From positions 1 to 63,180 of the forward strand of contig JAQBXX010000006.1 in the NCBI GenBank assembly GCA_027624315.1: a stretch of 63,180 bases of DNA, read 5' to 3'. The notes beneath the pieces were generated by a model. That model ran no database searches. It saw nothing but the letters and a program-made list of their open reading frames with translations, and had not been told where the DNA came from. A program made the translations under genes and the position numbers. Each line of letters begins with the position of its first letter. Positions within the stretch are counted from its first letter, which is position 1. This document shows, in pieces, positions 1 through 9,142 of this stretch. Origin of the DNA: Pseudomonadota bacterium (GTDB lineage: Bacteria; Pseudomonadota; Gammaproteobacteria; SURF-13).

Positions 1-92
1 GGGGGCGGGACAGGGTGGGGGTAGAGTAAACAGGGTTTTACTCAGGAGTCACGTCACTAACGTTGTAGCCTTACTTTGTGACTCCTGAGTAA
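1..92 (+). repeat. G4/double-hairpin repeat, copy A (cut by window edge)
   Basis: Right part of the dispersed element described at 126-275. It begins inside the G-rich block (G5 C G3 ACA G3 T G5). Its terminal hairpin has 14-nt arms at 39-52 (TACTCAGGAGTCAC) and 78-91 with a 25-nt loop. It stands in tandem with copy B, separated by a short GCAAAGACGC-type repeat. The left part lies outside the window. Confidence 0.85.
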
Positions 93-119
93 CTTTGCGT
101 CTTAGCGTCTTTGCGTTGA
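93..119 (+). repeat. GCAAAGACGC-type short repeat
   Basis: The stretch CTTTGCGTCTTAGCGTCTTT recurs almost unchanged, in both orientations, at 3774-3799 and 3842-3866. It fills the gap between repeat copies A and B. No coding potential or known site is recognised. Confidence 0.6.
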
Positions 120-125
120 AGTAGT

Positions 126-275
126 TACTCATAAGTCAGTAAGTAAGACTACACTTCCCGTTACGTCCCCGCCCCCTGTTTAGGGGGCGGGACAGGGGGG
201 GGGTAGAGTAAACAGGGTTTTTACTCAGGAGTCACAGCACTATTGTGGTAGCTTTATTTGCTGACTCCTGAGTAA
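126..275 (+). repeat. G4/double-hairpin repeat, copy B
   Basis: Complete copy of the ~150-bp family. Conserved left block TACTCATAAGTCAGTAAG, then a hairpin CCGCCCCC/GGGGGCGG, then a G-rich run (G5 C G3 ACA G9) meeting the G-quadruplex pattern, then a terminal hairpin with 13-bp arms at 222-234 and 262-274. It ends 15 bases before the serA start codon, so it must be part of the serA leader or promoter region. Other copies: 1, 9143, 14473, 19287, 32493, 41283 (reverse) and 42299. Confidence 0.9.
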
Positions 276-290
276 TCCATTGAGGATGAC

Positions 291-1454
291 ATGTTCAAAA
301 TTCAAACGTTAAACAACATTTCTGATCTGGGTCTCGAGCGCCTGCCGCGCGACAAATACGAGATCGCGTCTGAGATGAAGCAACCGGACGCCATACTGCT
401 GCGCTCATTCAAGATGCACGACATGGAAATTCCCGTTACGCTGAGGGCGGTAGGGCGTGCAGGCGCTGGCGTAAACAACATCCCGGTGGAGAAGCTCTCG
501 GCACGCGGCATTCCGGTGTTCAACGCGCCGGGCGCAAACGCCAACGCCGTGAAGGAGCTGGTGATCGTGGGCATGCTGCTCGCGTGTCGCAATATCTGCC
601 AGGGCTGGGATTTTGCACGCCGTCTTGAAGGCGACGACGCCACGCTGAACAAACTGGTCGAGGCGGGCAAAAAGGATTTCGTCGGCTTCGAGCTGCCGGG
701 CCGTACGCTGGGCGTGATCGGCCTCGGTGCTATTGGGCGTGAAGTGGCGAATGCCGCGCTCGCGCTGGGCATGAAAGTAATCGGTTTCGATCCTGGCATT
801 ACGGTGCAGGGTGCATGGCAACTGTCGTCCAGCGTGCAGCAGGCCGCCAACGTGGATGATCTGGTGTCGAAGTCTGATTTCATTTCGTTGCACGTGCCGC
901 TCAACGATGCGACGCGCCATCTCATTAATGCGCAGCGCCTCAAGCTCATGAAGAAAGGCGCGGTAGTGCTCAATTTCGCGCGCGAAGGTATTATTGACGA
1001 CAGCGCCCTAAACGATGCGCTGAGCAGCGGCAAGGTGTACGCTTACGTATGCGATTTTCCGAGCAACCTGTTCAGAAACAATCCGCGCGTGATCGCGCTG
1101 CCGCACCTCGGCGCATCCACTGGCGAGGCCGAAGACAACTGCGCCGTGATGGTAGCGGAGCAGGTGCGTGATTTTCTCGAAAACGGCAACATCCACAACT
1201 CGGTGAACTTTCCCGAGGTGATGATGCCGCGCACCAATGGCCAGCGCATCGCCATCGCCAACGCCAACGTGCCCAACATGGTTGGACAGATTTCCACCGC
1301 CATGGCCAAGGCCGGCATCAACATCATTGATCTGCTCAACAAGTCACGCGGTGGCTATGCGTACACGCTGGCCGATGTCGAAGGAAAGATTCCCGACAGC
1401 GTGGTGCAGGAGATCGCAAAGATTGACGGCGTGCTGTCGGTGCGTACGTTGTAA
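291..1454 (+). CDS. serA: D-3-phosphoglycerate dehydrogenase
   Basis: Cytosolic NAD-dependent oxidation of 3-phosphoglycerate to 3-phosphohydroxypyruvate, the first step of serine synthesis. The 387-aa product is the short form. It has an N-terminal substrate domain, a Rossmann domain with GLGAIG at about 144-149, catalytic Arg231 (FAREG) and His272 (LPHLGAST), and a C-terminal ACT domain from about 318 that normally senses serine. The ATG follows TTGAGGATGAC and sits just behind repeat copy B. It heads the serine/aromatic cluster; in Pseudomonas serC usually holds this place. Confidence 0.96.
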   Translation: MFKIQTLNNISDLGLERLPRDKYEIASEMKQPDAILLRSFKMHDMEIPVTLRAVGRAGAGVNNIPVEKLSARGIPVFNAPGANANAVKELVIVGMLLACRNICQGWDFARRLEGDDATLNKLVEAGKKDFVGFELPGRTLGVIGLGAIGREVANAALALGMKVIGFDPGITVQGAWQLSSSVQQAANVDDLVSKSDFISLHVPLNDATRHLINAQRLKLMKKGAVVLNFAREGIIDDSALNDALSSGKVYAYVCDFPSNLFRNNPRVIALPHLGASTGEAEDNCAVMVAEQVRDFLENGNIHNSVNFPEVMMPRTNGQRIAIANANVPNMVGQISTAMAKAGINIIDLLNKSRGGYAYTLADVEGKIPDSVVQEIAKIDGVLSVRTL

Positions 1455-1458
1455 AACA

Positions 1459-1558
1459 GTGGCGAGTGGCTAGTTGCGAGTGGCGAGTAACTACATGAAG
1501 AATAGCCTAATAGACTGGTTGTCCCTAGCCCCTCGCTACTCGCCACTAGCTACTGGTT
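1459..1558. repeat. Inverted GTGGCGAGTGGCTAGT-type repeat
   Basis: The serA-pheA gap holds AGTGGCGAGTGGCTAGT near 1459 and its inverted counterpart (CTCGCCACTAGCTACTGG) near 1538, able to fold into a long imperfect hairpin. Related sequence occurs at 31084-31174 and 39728-39757. Whether it ends or attenuates transcription is unknown. Confidence 0.55.
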
Positions 1559-1562
1559 TTTT

Positions 1563-2642
1563 ATGAGCGACAAACTGCAAGCGCTGCGCGACCGCATCGA
1601 TGCGCTGGATGAAAAAATCCAGGCACTGATAAGTGAGCGCGCGGCGTGTGCGCAGCAGGTCGCCGAGGTCAAGCGCGCAAGCGGCGAGCACAACGAGTGT
1701 TATCGCGCCGAGCGCGAAGCGGAGGTGCTGTGCAAGGTGTTGGCGCGTAATCACGGCCCGCTCAGTGACGCCGAGATGGCGCAACTGTTCCGCGAGGTCA
1801 TGTCCGCCTGCCGCGCGCTGGAGCAGCCGCTCAGCGTCGCTTACCTGGGGCCGCAGGGTACTTACTCCGAGGCCGCAGCCCTCAAGCACTTCGGGCACGC
1901 GGTCACGGCGCTGCCGCTGACGGGCATCGAAAGCATATTTCACGACGTCGAATCCGGTGCGGCGAATTATGGTGTGGTGCCGGTGGAAAATTCCACCGAG
2001 GGCGTCATCAATCACACGCTGGATATGTTCATGATCTCGCCGCTCAAGATTTGCGGCGAGGTGGAATTGCCCATTCATCATCATCTGCTGAGTAAGGCTG
2101 ACGCGCTGGGCGCGATCACACGCGTGTACGCGCATCAGCAGGCGTTTGCACAATGCCGCGCATGGATCGATACGCACCTGCCAGGGGTTGAGCGCTCGGC
2201 GGTGAGCAGCAACGCGGAAGGCGCACGACGCGCGGCACAGGAATCCGCCACGGCAGCGATTGCAGGTGATTCCGCTGCAGCCATTTACCAACTGCACTCG
2301 CTTGCCGCAAACATTGAAGATGACCCGCGCAACACCACGCGTTTTCTGGTGATAGGAAAACAAGGCGCGGCGCCGAGCGGACACGATAAAACATCGCTGC
2401 TGGTGTCCACACGCAACCAGCCCGGCGCGCTGCACAGTCTGCTCGCGCCGTTGGCGCGCCACAAACTAGGCATGACGCGTATTGAGTCGCGCCCATCACG
2501 CCAGGCGGCGTGGGAGTATGTATTTTTTATCGACATCGAGGGTCATACGCAAGACCAGTCCGTGGCCTCGGCGTTGCTGGAAATACAGTCCGAGGCGGCG
2601 TTATTGAAGGTGCTGGGCTCCTATCCCAAGGCCATACCCTAA
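1563..2642 (+). CDS. pheA: Bifunctional chorismate mutase / prephenate dehydratase
   Basis: P-protein converting chorismate to prephenate and on to phenylpyruvate for phenylalanine synthesis. The 359 residues show an AroQ-type helical chorismate mutase (about 1-90), a prephenate dehydratase domain (about 93-270) with the catalytic TRF motif at 259-261, and a C-terminal ACT domain with GALHSLL (288-294) and ESRPS (308-312), the phenylalanine-binding motifs. Feedback inhibition by phenylalanine is therefore expected. It is followed after 9 bases by hisC, probably in one operon. Confidence 0.97.
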   Translation: MSDKLQALRDRIDALDEKIQALISERAACAQQVAEVKRASGEHNECYRAEREAEVLCKVLARNHGPLSDAEMAQLFREVMSACRALEQPLSVAYLGPQGTYSEAAALKHFGHAVTALPLTGIESIFHDVESGAANYGVVPVENSTEGVINHTLDMFMISPLKICGEVELPIHHHLLSKADALGAITRVYAHQQAFAQCRAWIDTHLPGVERSAVSSNAEGARRAAQESATAAIAGDSAAAIYQLHSLAANIEDDPRNTTRFLVIGKQGAAPSGHDKTSLLVSTRNQPGALHSLLAPLARHKLGMTRIESRPSRQAAWEYVFFIDIEGHTQDQSVASALLEIQSEAALLKVLGSYPKAIP

Positions 2643-2651
2643 ACCTCTACC

Positions 2652-3764
2652 ATGCGTGTCTCATTTACGGAACTGGCCACGCCGGGCGTGCGCAATCTGC
2701 AGCCGTATGTGCCGGGCAAGCCGGTGGCGGAGCTGGAGCGCGAATATGGCGTGCGCGATGTCATCAAGCTTGCCTCGAACGAAAATCCGCTGGGGCCTAG
2801 CCCGCGTGCGGTGAGAGCGGTGCAGCAGTCTCTGAGTCAGCTTGCACGTTACCCGGACGGTGCAGGGTTTGAGCTGCGTGCCGCACTGGCGCGCAAACAC
2901 GGTGTGACGCTGGATCAAGTGACACTGGGTAACGGCTCGAATGATCTGCTGGAGTTGATTACGCGCGCGTTTGTCACGCCGCAACATGAAGTGGTATTTT
3001 CCGCGCACGCCTTTGCCGTGTATCCCATAGTGACACAGGCGGTCGGTGCCACAGCGCGTGTCGCCGCCGTGCGTAACTGGGGACATGATCTCAACGCCAT
3101 GCAGGCATTGACGAGCGAATATACGCGCGTGGTGTTTGTCGCTAACCCAAACAATCCTACCGGTACCTGGCTTTCAGCGCGGGTACTGGAAGATTTTTTA
3201 CAGACAGTGCCGAGTTCTGTTCTGGTCGTGGTGGATGAGGCGTATTTTGAGTACGCACGTGACATAGCCCCCGACTACCCGGATGCGAGCCTGTGGCTCA
3301 CGCGCTTTCCGAATCTGATCGTGACCCGCACCTTTTCCAAGGTCTATGGACTCGCCGGACTGCGGGTGGGTTATGCGTTGTCGCAGTCTGATGTGGCCGA
3401 CATGTTGAACCGTGTGCGCCAGCCGTTCAACGTGAACAGCCTGGCGCAGACGGCGGCATTGGCCGCACTGGAGGACAGCGAACATCTTGCGCGCAGTCTG
3501 GCGTGCAATCGTGACGGCATGTTGCAGCTCACTTCGGCGTTTACGTCGATGAGTCTCGCTTACATTCCCTCGGCGGGAAATTTTGTGTGTGTAGACGTGG
3601 CGCGTGATGCCGCAGCGATCTATGAGGCGCTATTATATGAAGGTGTGATTGTGCGTCCGGTGGCGAATTACGGTATGCCGCAGCATTTGCGCGTGACCGT
3701 TGGCCTGCCCGAGGAAAATGAACGATTTATCAAGGCACTGAAAAAGATATTGGCAAAGAGCTAA
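2652..3764 (+). CDS. hisC: Histidinol-phosphate / aromatic aminotransferase
   Basis: PLP-dependent fold-type I aminotransferase of 370 aa. The PLP-binding lysine is Lys230 in FSKVYGLAGLRVGY; NPNNPTGT and the VVVDEAYFEY aspartate are also present. The family transaminates imidazole-acetol phosphate in histidine synthesis. Placed between pheA and tyrA, this copy may mainly act on phenylpyruvate and 4-hydroxyphenylpyruvate, as in the Pseudomonas hisC-tyrA-aroA cluster; that is inference. Confidence 0.93.
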   Translation: MRVSFTELATPGVRNLQPYVPGKPVAELEREYGVRDVIKLASNENPLGPSPRAVRAVQQSLSQLARYPDGAGFELRAALARKHGVTLDQVTLGNGSNDLLELITRAFVTPQHEVVFSAHAFAVYPIVTQAVGATARVAAVRNWGHDLNAMQALTSEYTRVVFVANPNNPTGTWLSARVLEDFLQTVPSSVLVVVDEAYFEYARDIAPDYPDASLWLTRFPNLIVTRTFSKVYGLAGLRVGYALSQSDVADMLNRVRQPFNVNSLAQTAALAALEDSEHLARSLACNRDGMLQLTSAFTSMSLAYIPSAGNFVCVDVARDAAAIYEALLYEGVIVRPVANYGMPQHLRVTVGLPEENERFIKALKKILAKS

Positions 3765-3773
3765 TGAACTACT

Positions 3774-3866
3774 CAACGCAAAGACGCCAAGGCGCAAAGT
3801 TTACAATAGTAAAAGAGAGTGCGCTGGCCCGCATTGGGTTTCTTGCGTCTTGGCGTCTTTGCGTTG
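3774..3866. repeat. Inverted pair of GCAAAGACGCC repeats
   Basis: The unit CAACGCAAAGACGCCAAGG at 3774 reappears inverted at 3842-3866 (TTGGCGTCTTTGCGTTG) with about 40 bases between. The pair fills most of the hisC-tyrA gap and could form a stem of roughly 25 bp on the transcript. A third unit lies at 93-119. Confidence 0.7.
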
Positions 3867-3878
3867 AATTTTATATAC

Positions 3879-4736
3879 ATGATTAATAAGCTGGCAATCA
3901 TCGGCGTAGGACTCATCGGCGGCTCGCTCGCGCGCGCGCTCAAGCACGCTGGCGTTTGCAGGGAGATCGTCGGTTGCGGGCGCGATGTCGCGCATCTACA
4001 AAAGGCCGTGGCGCTCGGTGTGATCGACCGTTATGAGGCAGACCTGCGCGCTGCCGTGCAGGGTGCCGACATGGTGGTGCTGGCGATGCCTGTCGGTGCC
4101 ACCGAAATGGTGTTAAGGCAGATCAAGCCTGCGCTTGCACCGCACGCCATCGTCACCGACGTCGGCAGTGCCAAGGCGAGCGTGATTGAGACTGCGCGCG
4201 CGGTATTCGGTGAGGTGCCCGCGGGGTTTGTGCCGGGGCATCCGATCGCCGGCACCGAGCAGAGTGGTGTCGAGGCCTCGTTTGCCGAACTGTTTCAAAA
4301 TCGCCGCGTGGTGCTGACACCGCTTGCGCATACCAGCGCAGATGCGCTCAAGCAGGTGCGCGCAATGTGGGAGCAGGCGGGCGCCGAAGTCATGGAGATG
4401 GACGCCGCACGTCATGACACAGTACTCGCCGCTACCAGCCATCTGCCGCACCTGTTGGCCTATGCGCTGGTCGATACCCTGGCGCGCATGGAAACCCACG
4501 ACGATATCTTCCGCTTTGCGGCGGGCGGCTTTCGTGATTTCACGCGCATTGCCGCGAGTGACCCCGTGATGTGGCGCGATATCTGTCTGGCCAACCGTGA
4601 CGCGATACTGACCGTGCTGGAGCGTTTCAGCGCCGACCTGGAACAATTACGCGCTGCCATCAGTGCCGGTGACGGCGCGCGCATCCTCGAAGTCTTTGCC
4701 CGCGCCAAGCATGAGCGCGACCAGTTCAATGGTTAA
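3879..4736 (+). CDS. tyrA: Prephenate dehydrogenase (monofunctional)
   Basis: Oxidative decarboxylation of prephenate to 4-hydroxyphenylpyruvate for tyrosine synthesis. The 285-aa protein begins MINKLAIIGVGLIGGSLA, a Rossmann NAD(P) motif at the extreme N-terminus, so there is no fused chorismate mutase. HPIAGTEQSG and the helical C-terminal domain fit the family. An upstream in-frame start (3819) lies in the inverted repeat and would add unrelated residues, so it was rejected. The gene ends four bases before aroA; the two are fused in Pseudomonas. Confidence 0.95.
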   Translation: MINKLAIIGVGLIGGSLARALKHAGVCREIVGCGRDVAHLQKAVALGVIDRYEADLRAAVQGADMVVLAMPVGATEMVLRQIKPALAPHAIVTDVGSAKASVIETARAVFGEVPAGFVPGHPIAGTEQSGVEASFAELFQNRRVVLTPLAHTSADALKQVRAMWEQAGAEVMEMDAARHDTVLAATSHLPHLLAYALVDTLARMETHDDIFRFAAGGFRDFTRIAASDPVMWRDICLANRDAILTVLERFSADLEQLRAAISAGDGARILEVFARAKHERDQFNG

Positions 4737-4740
4737 TGGC

Positions 4741-6057
4741 ATGACGGCTTCTGCGCTGACGTATCACGTCACCCCCGGCGGCGCGTTGTGCGGACGCGTG
4801 CGGGTGCCGGGGGACAAATCCATTTCGCACCGCGCCATCATGCTGGGCTCCATCGCGCAGGGCGTTACCGAGGTGAGCGGATTTCTGGAGGGCGAGGACT
4901 GCCTCGCCACGCTCGCCGCGTTTCGTGCGCTGGGTGTTCGCATCGAGCAAACCGGGCCGGGCAAGGTCGTGATTCACGGCGTGGGGCTGCACGGGCTGAA
5001 GGCGCCCGCCGCGCCGCTTGACCTCGGCAATTCCGGCACCTCGATGCGGCTGTTGGCGGGGCTGTTGTGCGGCCAGCCGTTTGACGTGGTGCTCACGGGC
5101 GATGCCTCGCTCTCGCGCCGTCCGATGAAACGCGTGACCGACCCGCTGGCGCGCATGGGTGCACACATCGAAGCTACGCCGCAGGGCACCGCGCCGCTCT
5201 CGTTGCGCGGCGGACAGTCGCTCTCTGGCATTGATTACACCCTGCCGGTGGCGAGTGCGCAGGTGAAGTCTGCGCTGCTGCTCGCGGGGCTGTATGCGCA
5301 CGGGCGTACCTGCGTGACGGAACCCGCACCCACGCGCGATCACACCGAGCGCATGCTGCGCGGCTTTGGTTGCGCGGTGGAGCGGAACGGTGCGACGGCG
5401 TGTGTGACCGGTGGCAGTGAGTTGCGCGCCACGCCCATCGACGTACCCGCGGATATTTCGTCCGCCGCGTTTTTCATGGTGGGCGCGAGTATCGCCGCAG
5501 GGTCGGATGTCACGCTCGATCACGTCGGTATCAATCCCACGCGCATAGGCGTTATCAACATCCTGCGCCTTATGGGCGCCGATATTACGCTGCTCAACGA
5601 GCACGAAGTCGGCGGCGAGCCGGTGGCAGACATCCGCGTACGTGCGCGCCGCCTGCGCGGTGTTCGCATTCCGGAAGCTCAGGTGCCGCTTGCCATCGAC
5701 GAATTTCCCACGCTCTTTATCGCCGCCGCCTGCGCCGAGGGCGAGACGGTGCTCACCGGGGCGCACGAGTTGCGCGTGAAGGAGAGCGACCGCATCCAGG
5801 TGATGGCCGACGGACTGGCGCGGATGGGGATAGCCGCCAGGCCCACCGCCGACGGCATCGTGATACAGGGTGGTGTGCTCGGCGGCGGCGAGATCGACAG
5901 CCACGGCGATCACCGCATCGCGATGGCGTTTGCGATGGCGGCACTGTGCGCACGTGACGCCATCACCATTAACGACTGCGCCAACGTCAATACCTCGTTC
6001 CCCGGCTTTGTCGAACTGGCACGCGGGGCCGGGCTTGTAATCCGCAGCGCAGCTTAA
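4741..6057 (+). CDS. aroA: 3-phosphoshikimate 1-carboxyvinyltransferase (EPSP synthase)
   Basis: Joins shikimate-3-phosphate and PEP to make EPSP in the shikimate pathway. The 438-aa protein carries GDKSISHR, LGNSGTSMRLL, SAQVKSA, TRDHTERML, NPTR and RVKESDRI, a set matching class II EPSP synthases of the Pseudomonas type. The residue that is Ala in the glyphosate-tolerant CP4 enzyme is Gly here (GNSGTS). ATG 4741 puts the conserved VPGDKS about 20 residues in; an ATG at 4729 overlapping tyrA is the alternative. Confidence 0.95.
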   Translation: MTASALTYHVTPGGALCGRVRVPGDKSISHRAIMLGSIAQGVTEVSGFLEGEDCLATLAAFRALGVRIEQTGPGKVVIHGVGLHGLKAPAAPLDLGNSGTSMRLLAGLLCGQPFDVVLTGDASLSRRPMKRVTDPLARMGAHIEATPQGTAPLSLRGGQSLSGIDYTLPVASAQVKSALLLAGLYAHGRTCVTEPAPTRDHTERMLRGFGCAVERNGATACVTGGSELRATPIDVPADISSAAFFMVGASIAAGSDVTLDHVGINPTRIGVINILRLMGADITLLNEHEVGGEPVADIRVRARRLRGVRIPEAQVPLAIDEFPTLFIAAACAEGETVLTGAHELRVKESDRIQVMADGLARMGIAARPTADGIVIQGGVLGGGEIDSHGDHRIAMAFAMAALCARDAITINDCANVNTSFPGFVELARGAGLVIRSAA

Positions 6058-6063
6058 GCCACC

Positions 6064-6783
6064 GTGGACGCAACCATTCCTGTCATCACCCTGGACGGTC
6101 CGGGCGGCTCGGGCAAGGGCACGGTGAGCCGCATCGTGGCACAGCGGCTCGGCTGGCATTGGCTCGACAGCGGCGCGCTCTATCGCCTGGCGGCGCTTGC
6201 CGCCGCGCGGCATGGCGTCGCACTGGCAGACGAGGCCGACCTCGCTGCGCTGGCCGCGCACCTCGATGTGCAGTTTGGCGCTGCGCCTGATGACACGGCG
6301 GTGGATCGCATACTGCTGGAAGGCGAAGAGGTGGGCCAGGCGCTGCGTGCCGAGGCCTGCGCCAACGCGGCCTCCAGGATTGCGGCCTGGCCTGCGGTGC
6401 GGGCGGCGTTGCTTGAGAGGCAGCATGCGTTCCGCCGGCCCCCGGGGCTGGTGGCGGATGGGCGCGATATGGGGAGCGTGGTGTTTCCCGATGCTCTGCT
6501 CAAGATTTTCCTCACCGCGAGCCCGGAATGCCGGGCCGAACGGCGCTATAAGCAGTTGATCGAAAAAGGGTTGATCGACAAACAGAGGGGTGATACCATG
6601 TCCGGCCTTGTGGCTGAGATTGCCGAGCGTGACGCGCGCGATACCGGGCGCACTGTCTCCCCCCTCAAGGCGGCGTCCGATGCGGTATTGCTGGATACCT
6701 CGGCACTCTCCATCGAGGACGTGGTGCAACGGGTGCTGAGTCTGCTGCAAGGGCGGCTCAAAAGCAGCATCACACAGTCGTAG
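6064..6783 (+). CDS. cmk: Cytidylate kinase
   Basis: ATP-dependent phosphorylation of CMP and dCMP to the diphosphates. The 239-aa product has the P-loop GPGGSGKGT (about residues 11-19), [11 protein letters not shown] and the RDARDTGR lid-region motif of the CMP kinase family. It starts with GTG six bases after aroA. The usual order aroA-cmk-rpsA is kept, with a small hairpin element inserted before rpsA. Confidence 0.96.
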   Translation: MDATIPVITLDGPGGSGKGTVSRIVAQRLGWHWLDSGALYRLAALAAARHGVALADEADLAALAAHLDVQFGAAPDDTAVDRILLEGEEVGQALRAEACANAASRIAAWPAVRAALLERQHAFRRPPGLVADGRDMGSVVFPDALLKIFLTASPECRAERRYKQLIEKGLIDKQRGDTMSGLVAEIAERDARDTGRTVSPLKAASDAVLLDTSALSIEDVVQRVLSLLQGRLKSSITQS

Positions 6784-6787
6784 TATT

Positions 6788-6942
6788 AAGGAAGCTCTGA
6801 ATAATTCCATCCAGGAATTATCAGAGCACGAAAAGCAAAAATGCGATTTTTGCTTTTCTTCATTTTTCAAATACTTACGTATTTGAAAAATGGCGGCACA
6901 TCCATGTGCCGCAGGAATCTCTGAATAAATCAGAGATTCCTT
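6788..6942 (-). mobile_element. Multi-hairpin MITE-like element (type 1, reverse)
   Basis: A 155-bp non-coding element with near-perfect terminal inverted repeats: AAGGAAGCTCTGA at 6788 and TCAGAGATTCCTT ending 6942 (12 of 13). It is tiled by five successive hairpins, including GCAAAAATGCGATTTTTGC and CATTTTTCAAATAC..GTATTTGAAAAATG. Read in reverse it has the same hairpin order as 20885-21036, although the arm sequences differ. No ORF inside. It lies between cmk and the rpsA leader. Confidence 0.75.
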
Positions 6943-6966
6943 AAAGATTTTTGTATTTTTTCGGGT

Positions 6967-6997
6967 GGTTTGCGCCGGGCAGGGCCGGGCGCAAACC
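6967..6997 (+). promoter_or_regulatory. Stem-loop in the rpsA leader
   Basis: GGTTTGCGCC (6967-6976) pairs with GGCGCAAACC (6988-6997), a perfect 10-bp stem about 60 bases before the rpsA start. S1 regulates its own translation through its leader in Enterobacteria. This hairpin is a candidate for such a role or part of the promoter region; it has no U-tract and is not a terminator. Confidence 0.45.
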
Positions 6998-7055
6998 GGT
7001 GTTCATTTAACCGCCTGCGGGTCATTCCCTTGCAGACGAGAGGTCGTGAAGCTAC

Positions 7056-8729
7056 ATGAGCGAAAGTTTTGCACAACTGTTTGAAGGAAGCCAGATCAGC
7101 AAGTTCATGCGTCCTGGCGCCATTGTCACGGGCACCGTATTACGCATACAGGACGATGTGGTGATCATTGATGCCGGACTCAAGTCCGAGGCGCTGATCC
7201 CGATCGAGCAGTTCCGTAATGAAAGCGGCGCCATCGAAGTGGCGGTGGGCGACACCGTCGATGTAGCGCTTGACGCCATTGAAGACGGCTTCGGCGAGAC
7301 TAAACTTTCGCGTGAGAAGGCCAAGCGCGATCAATCCTGGATACGGCTGGAGCGGGCGTTCGAGGCGGGCGAGGCTGTGAGCGGCCTCATCAGCGGTCGC
7401 GTCAAGGGCGGCTTCACGGTTGAGATCAATGACGTTAACGCGTTCCTGCCGGGTTCGCTCGTCGATGTGCGCCCAGTGCGCGATCCGGCCTATCTGGAAG
7501 GCAAGACCCTCGACTTCAAGATCATCAAGATTGACCGCAAGCGCAACAACGTGGTGGTGTCGCGCCGTGCTGTGGTGGAAACCGAAGGCAGTACCGAGCG
7601 CAACGCGCTGCTGGACAATTTGCAGGAAGGCCAGATGGTGAAGGGTGTAGTCAAAAACCTCACCGACTACGGCGCGTTTGTGGACCTGGGTGGAATCGAT
7701 GGCCTGTTGCATATCACCGACATGGCCTGGAAGCGCGTCAAGCATCCGGGTGACATCGTCAAGGTGGGCGACGAGATCGACGTCAAGGTGCTCAAGTTCG
7801 ACAAGGAGCGCAACCGCGTCTCACTCGGCCTGAAGCAGACGGAGGACGATCCGTGGGTCGACCTCGCGCGCCGTTACCCTCAAGGCGCACGCCTGTTCGG
7901 CAAGGTCACCAATATCGCCGATTACGGCTGTTTCGTGGAAATTGCAGACGGCGTTGAAGGCCTGGTGCACGTCTCCGAAATGGACTGGACCAACAAGAAC
8001 GTGCATCCCTCCAAGCTGGTGCAGCTCGGCGACGAGGTCGAGGTGATGGTGCTGGATATCGACGAAGAGCGCCGCCGTATTTCACTCGGCATCAAGCAGT
8101 GTCAGCCCAATCCGTGGGAAGAGTTCGGCGCGACCCATAACAAGAACGACAAGGTCAGCGGCAAGATCAAGTCCATCACCGATTTCGGCATTTTCGTCGG
8201 TCTCGATGGAGGCATCGACGGTCTGGTGCACTTGTCCGACATCTCCTGGAGCCAGCCTGGTGAAGAGGCTGTGCGTAACTACAAGAAGGGCAATGATATC
8301 GAGGCAGTCATCCTCGCCGTGGATCCGGAGCGTGAACGTATTTCGCTCGGCATCAAGCAGATGGATAAAGACCCGTTCTCCAACTTTGTCGCCGCACATC
8401 CCAAGGGCAGCATCGTGAAGGGCGTGGTGAGCGAGGTTGACGCCAAGGGCGCGGTGGTGCAACTGGGCGACGGCGTGGAAGGCACTCTGCGCGCCTCTGA
8501 TCTGGCGCGTGACCGCATCGAGGACGCGCGTACTGTGCTGAAGGTGGGTGATGAGATCGAAGCCAAGTTCATCGGTGTGGAGCGTAAAACCCGCGCCATC
8601 ACGCTTTCCATCAAGGCCAAGGACAGCGAGGAAGAGGCCGAGGCGATGCAGGACTATAGCCGCGGCAGCAGCAGCGGCACCACGCTCGGCGATATTCTCA
8701 AGGAGCACATGGGGAAAGGCGAGGCCTGA
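7056..8729 (+). CDS. rpsA: 30S ribosomal protein S1
   Basis: Six S1 RNA-binding repeats over 557 aa, the same length as E. coli S1. The first two repeats bind the ribosome and the remaining four bind mRNA in the known family. Repeats are visible by recurring blocks such as [39 protein letters not shown] and [19 protein letters not shown]. It helps load mRNAs with weak Shine-Dalgarno sequences. A GAGAGG-type site precedes the ATG. ihfB follows at 48 bases. Confidence 0.98.
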   Translation: MSESFAQLFEGSQISKFMRPGAIVTGTVLRIQDDVVIIDAGLKSEALIPIEQFRNESGAIEVAVGDTVDVALDAIEDGFGETKLSREKAKRDQSWIRLERAFEAGEAVSGLISGRVKGGFTVEINDVNAFLPGSLVDVRPVRDPAYLEGKTLDFKIIKIDRKRNNVVVSRRAVVETEGSTERNALLDNLQEGQMVKGVVKNLTDYGAFVDLGGIDGLLHITDMAWKRVKHPGDIVKVGDEIDVKVLKFDKERNRVSLGLKQTEDDPWVDLARRYPQGARLFGKVTNIADYGCFVEIADGVEGLVHVSEMDWTNKNVHPSKLVQLGDEVEVMVLDIDEERRRISLGIKQCQPNPWEEFGATHNKNDKVSGKIKSITDFGIFVGLDGGIDGLVHLSDISWSQPGEEAVRNYKKGNDIEAVILAVDPERERISLGIKQMDKDPFSNFVAAHPKGSIVKGVVSEVDAKGAVVQLGDGVEGTLRASDLARDRIEDARTVLKVGDEIEAKFIGVERKTRAITLSIKAKDSEEEAEAMQDYSRGSSSGTTLGDILKEHMGKGEA

Positions 8730-8776
8730 CGCGAGCCGACCCGCGTTTCAATAATACAGGGCGCCCCTAAAAGCGC

Positions 8777-9064
8777 ATGACGAAATCGGAACTGATAGAC
8801 ATACTCTCGGCCAAGCAGACGCATCTCGCCTGCAAGGATATCGAGCTTGCCGTCAAGATCATGCTGGATCATATGAGTCAGGCGTTGGCGACCGGTGAGC
8901 GCATCGAAATTCGCGGCTTCGGCAGCTTCTCGCTTCATTACCGTCCACCGCGCATGGGCCGCAATCCGAAAACCGGCGAAGCGGTACCGCTGCCCGGCAA
9001 ATATGCGCCCCATTTCAAGCCAGGCAAGGAGTTGCGCGAGCGCGTCAACAGTGGAATAAAGTAA
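8777..9064 (+). CDS. ihfB: Integration host factor subunit beta
   Basis: A 95-aa HU/IHF-family DNA-bending protein, the length expected for IHF-beta. [22 protein letters not shown] includes the arm with the DNA-intercalating proline and the RNPKTG signature. With IHF-alpha (not in this window) it bends specific sites in promoters and mobile-element ends. The rpsA-ihfB order is standard. It is followed by a clear intrinsic terminator. Confidence 0.97.
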   Translation: MTKSELIDILSAKQTHLACKDIELAVKIMLDHMSQALATGERIEIRGFGSFSLHYRPPRMGRNPKTGEAVPLPGKYAPHFKPGKELRERVNSGIK

Positions 9065-9100
9065 CGCCAGCGCGCTACATGATTTTTACGGCAGGTACAA

Positions 9101-9134
9101 AACGGCATGGGTTTACTACTCATGCCGTTTTTTT
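9101..9134 (+). terminator. Rho-independent terminator after ihfB
   Basis: AACGGCATG (9101-9109) pairs perfectly with CATGCCGTT (9121-9129) across an 11-base loop, followed by further T residues to 9134. Confidence 0.9.
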
Positions 9135-9142
9135 GTTTCAAT

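Noticed and set aside
6064-6783. The aroA-cmk region as glyphosate-tolerant EPSP synthase of CP4 type
   Set aside because: Class II motifs are present, but the residue giving tolerance in CP4 (Ala) is Gly here, and the sequence is of the ordinary Pseudomonas type.
4726-6870. Long open frame (over 700 codons) antisense to aroA and cmk
   Set aside because: It is the mirror of a GC-rich coding region. Its translation has no recognisable family, while aroA and cmk on the other strand have complete motifs.
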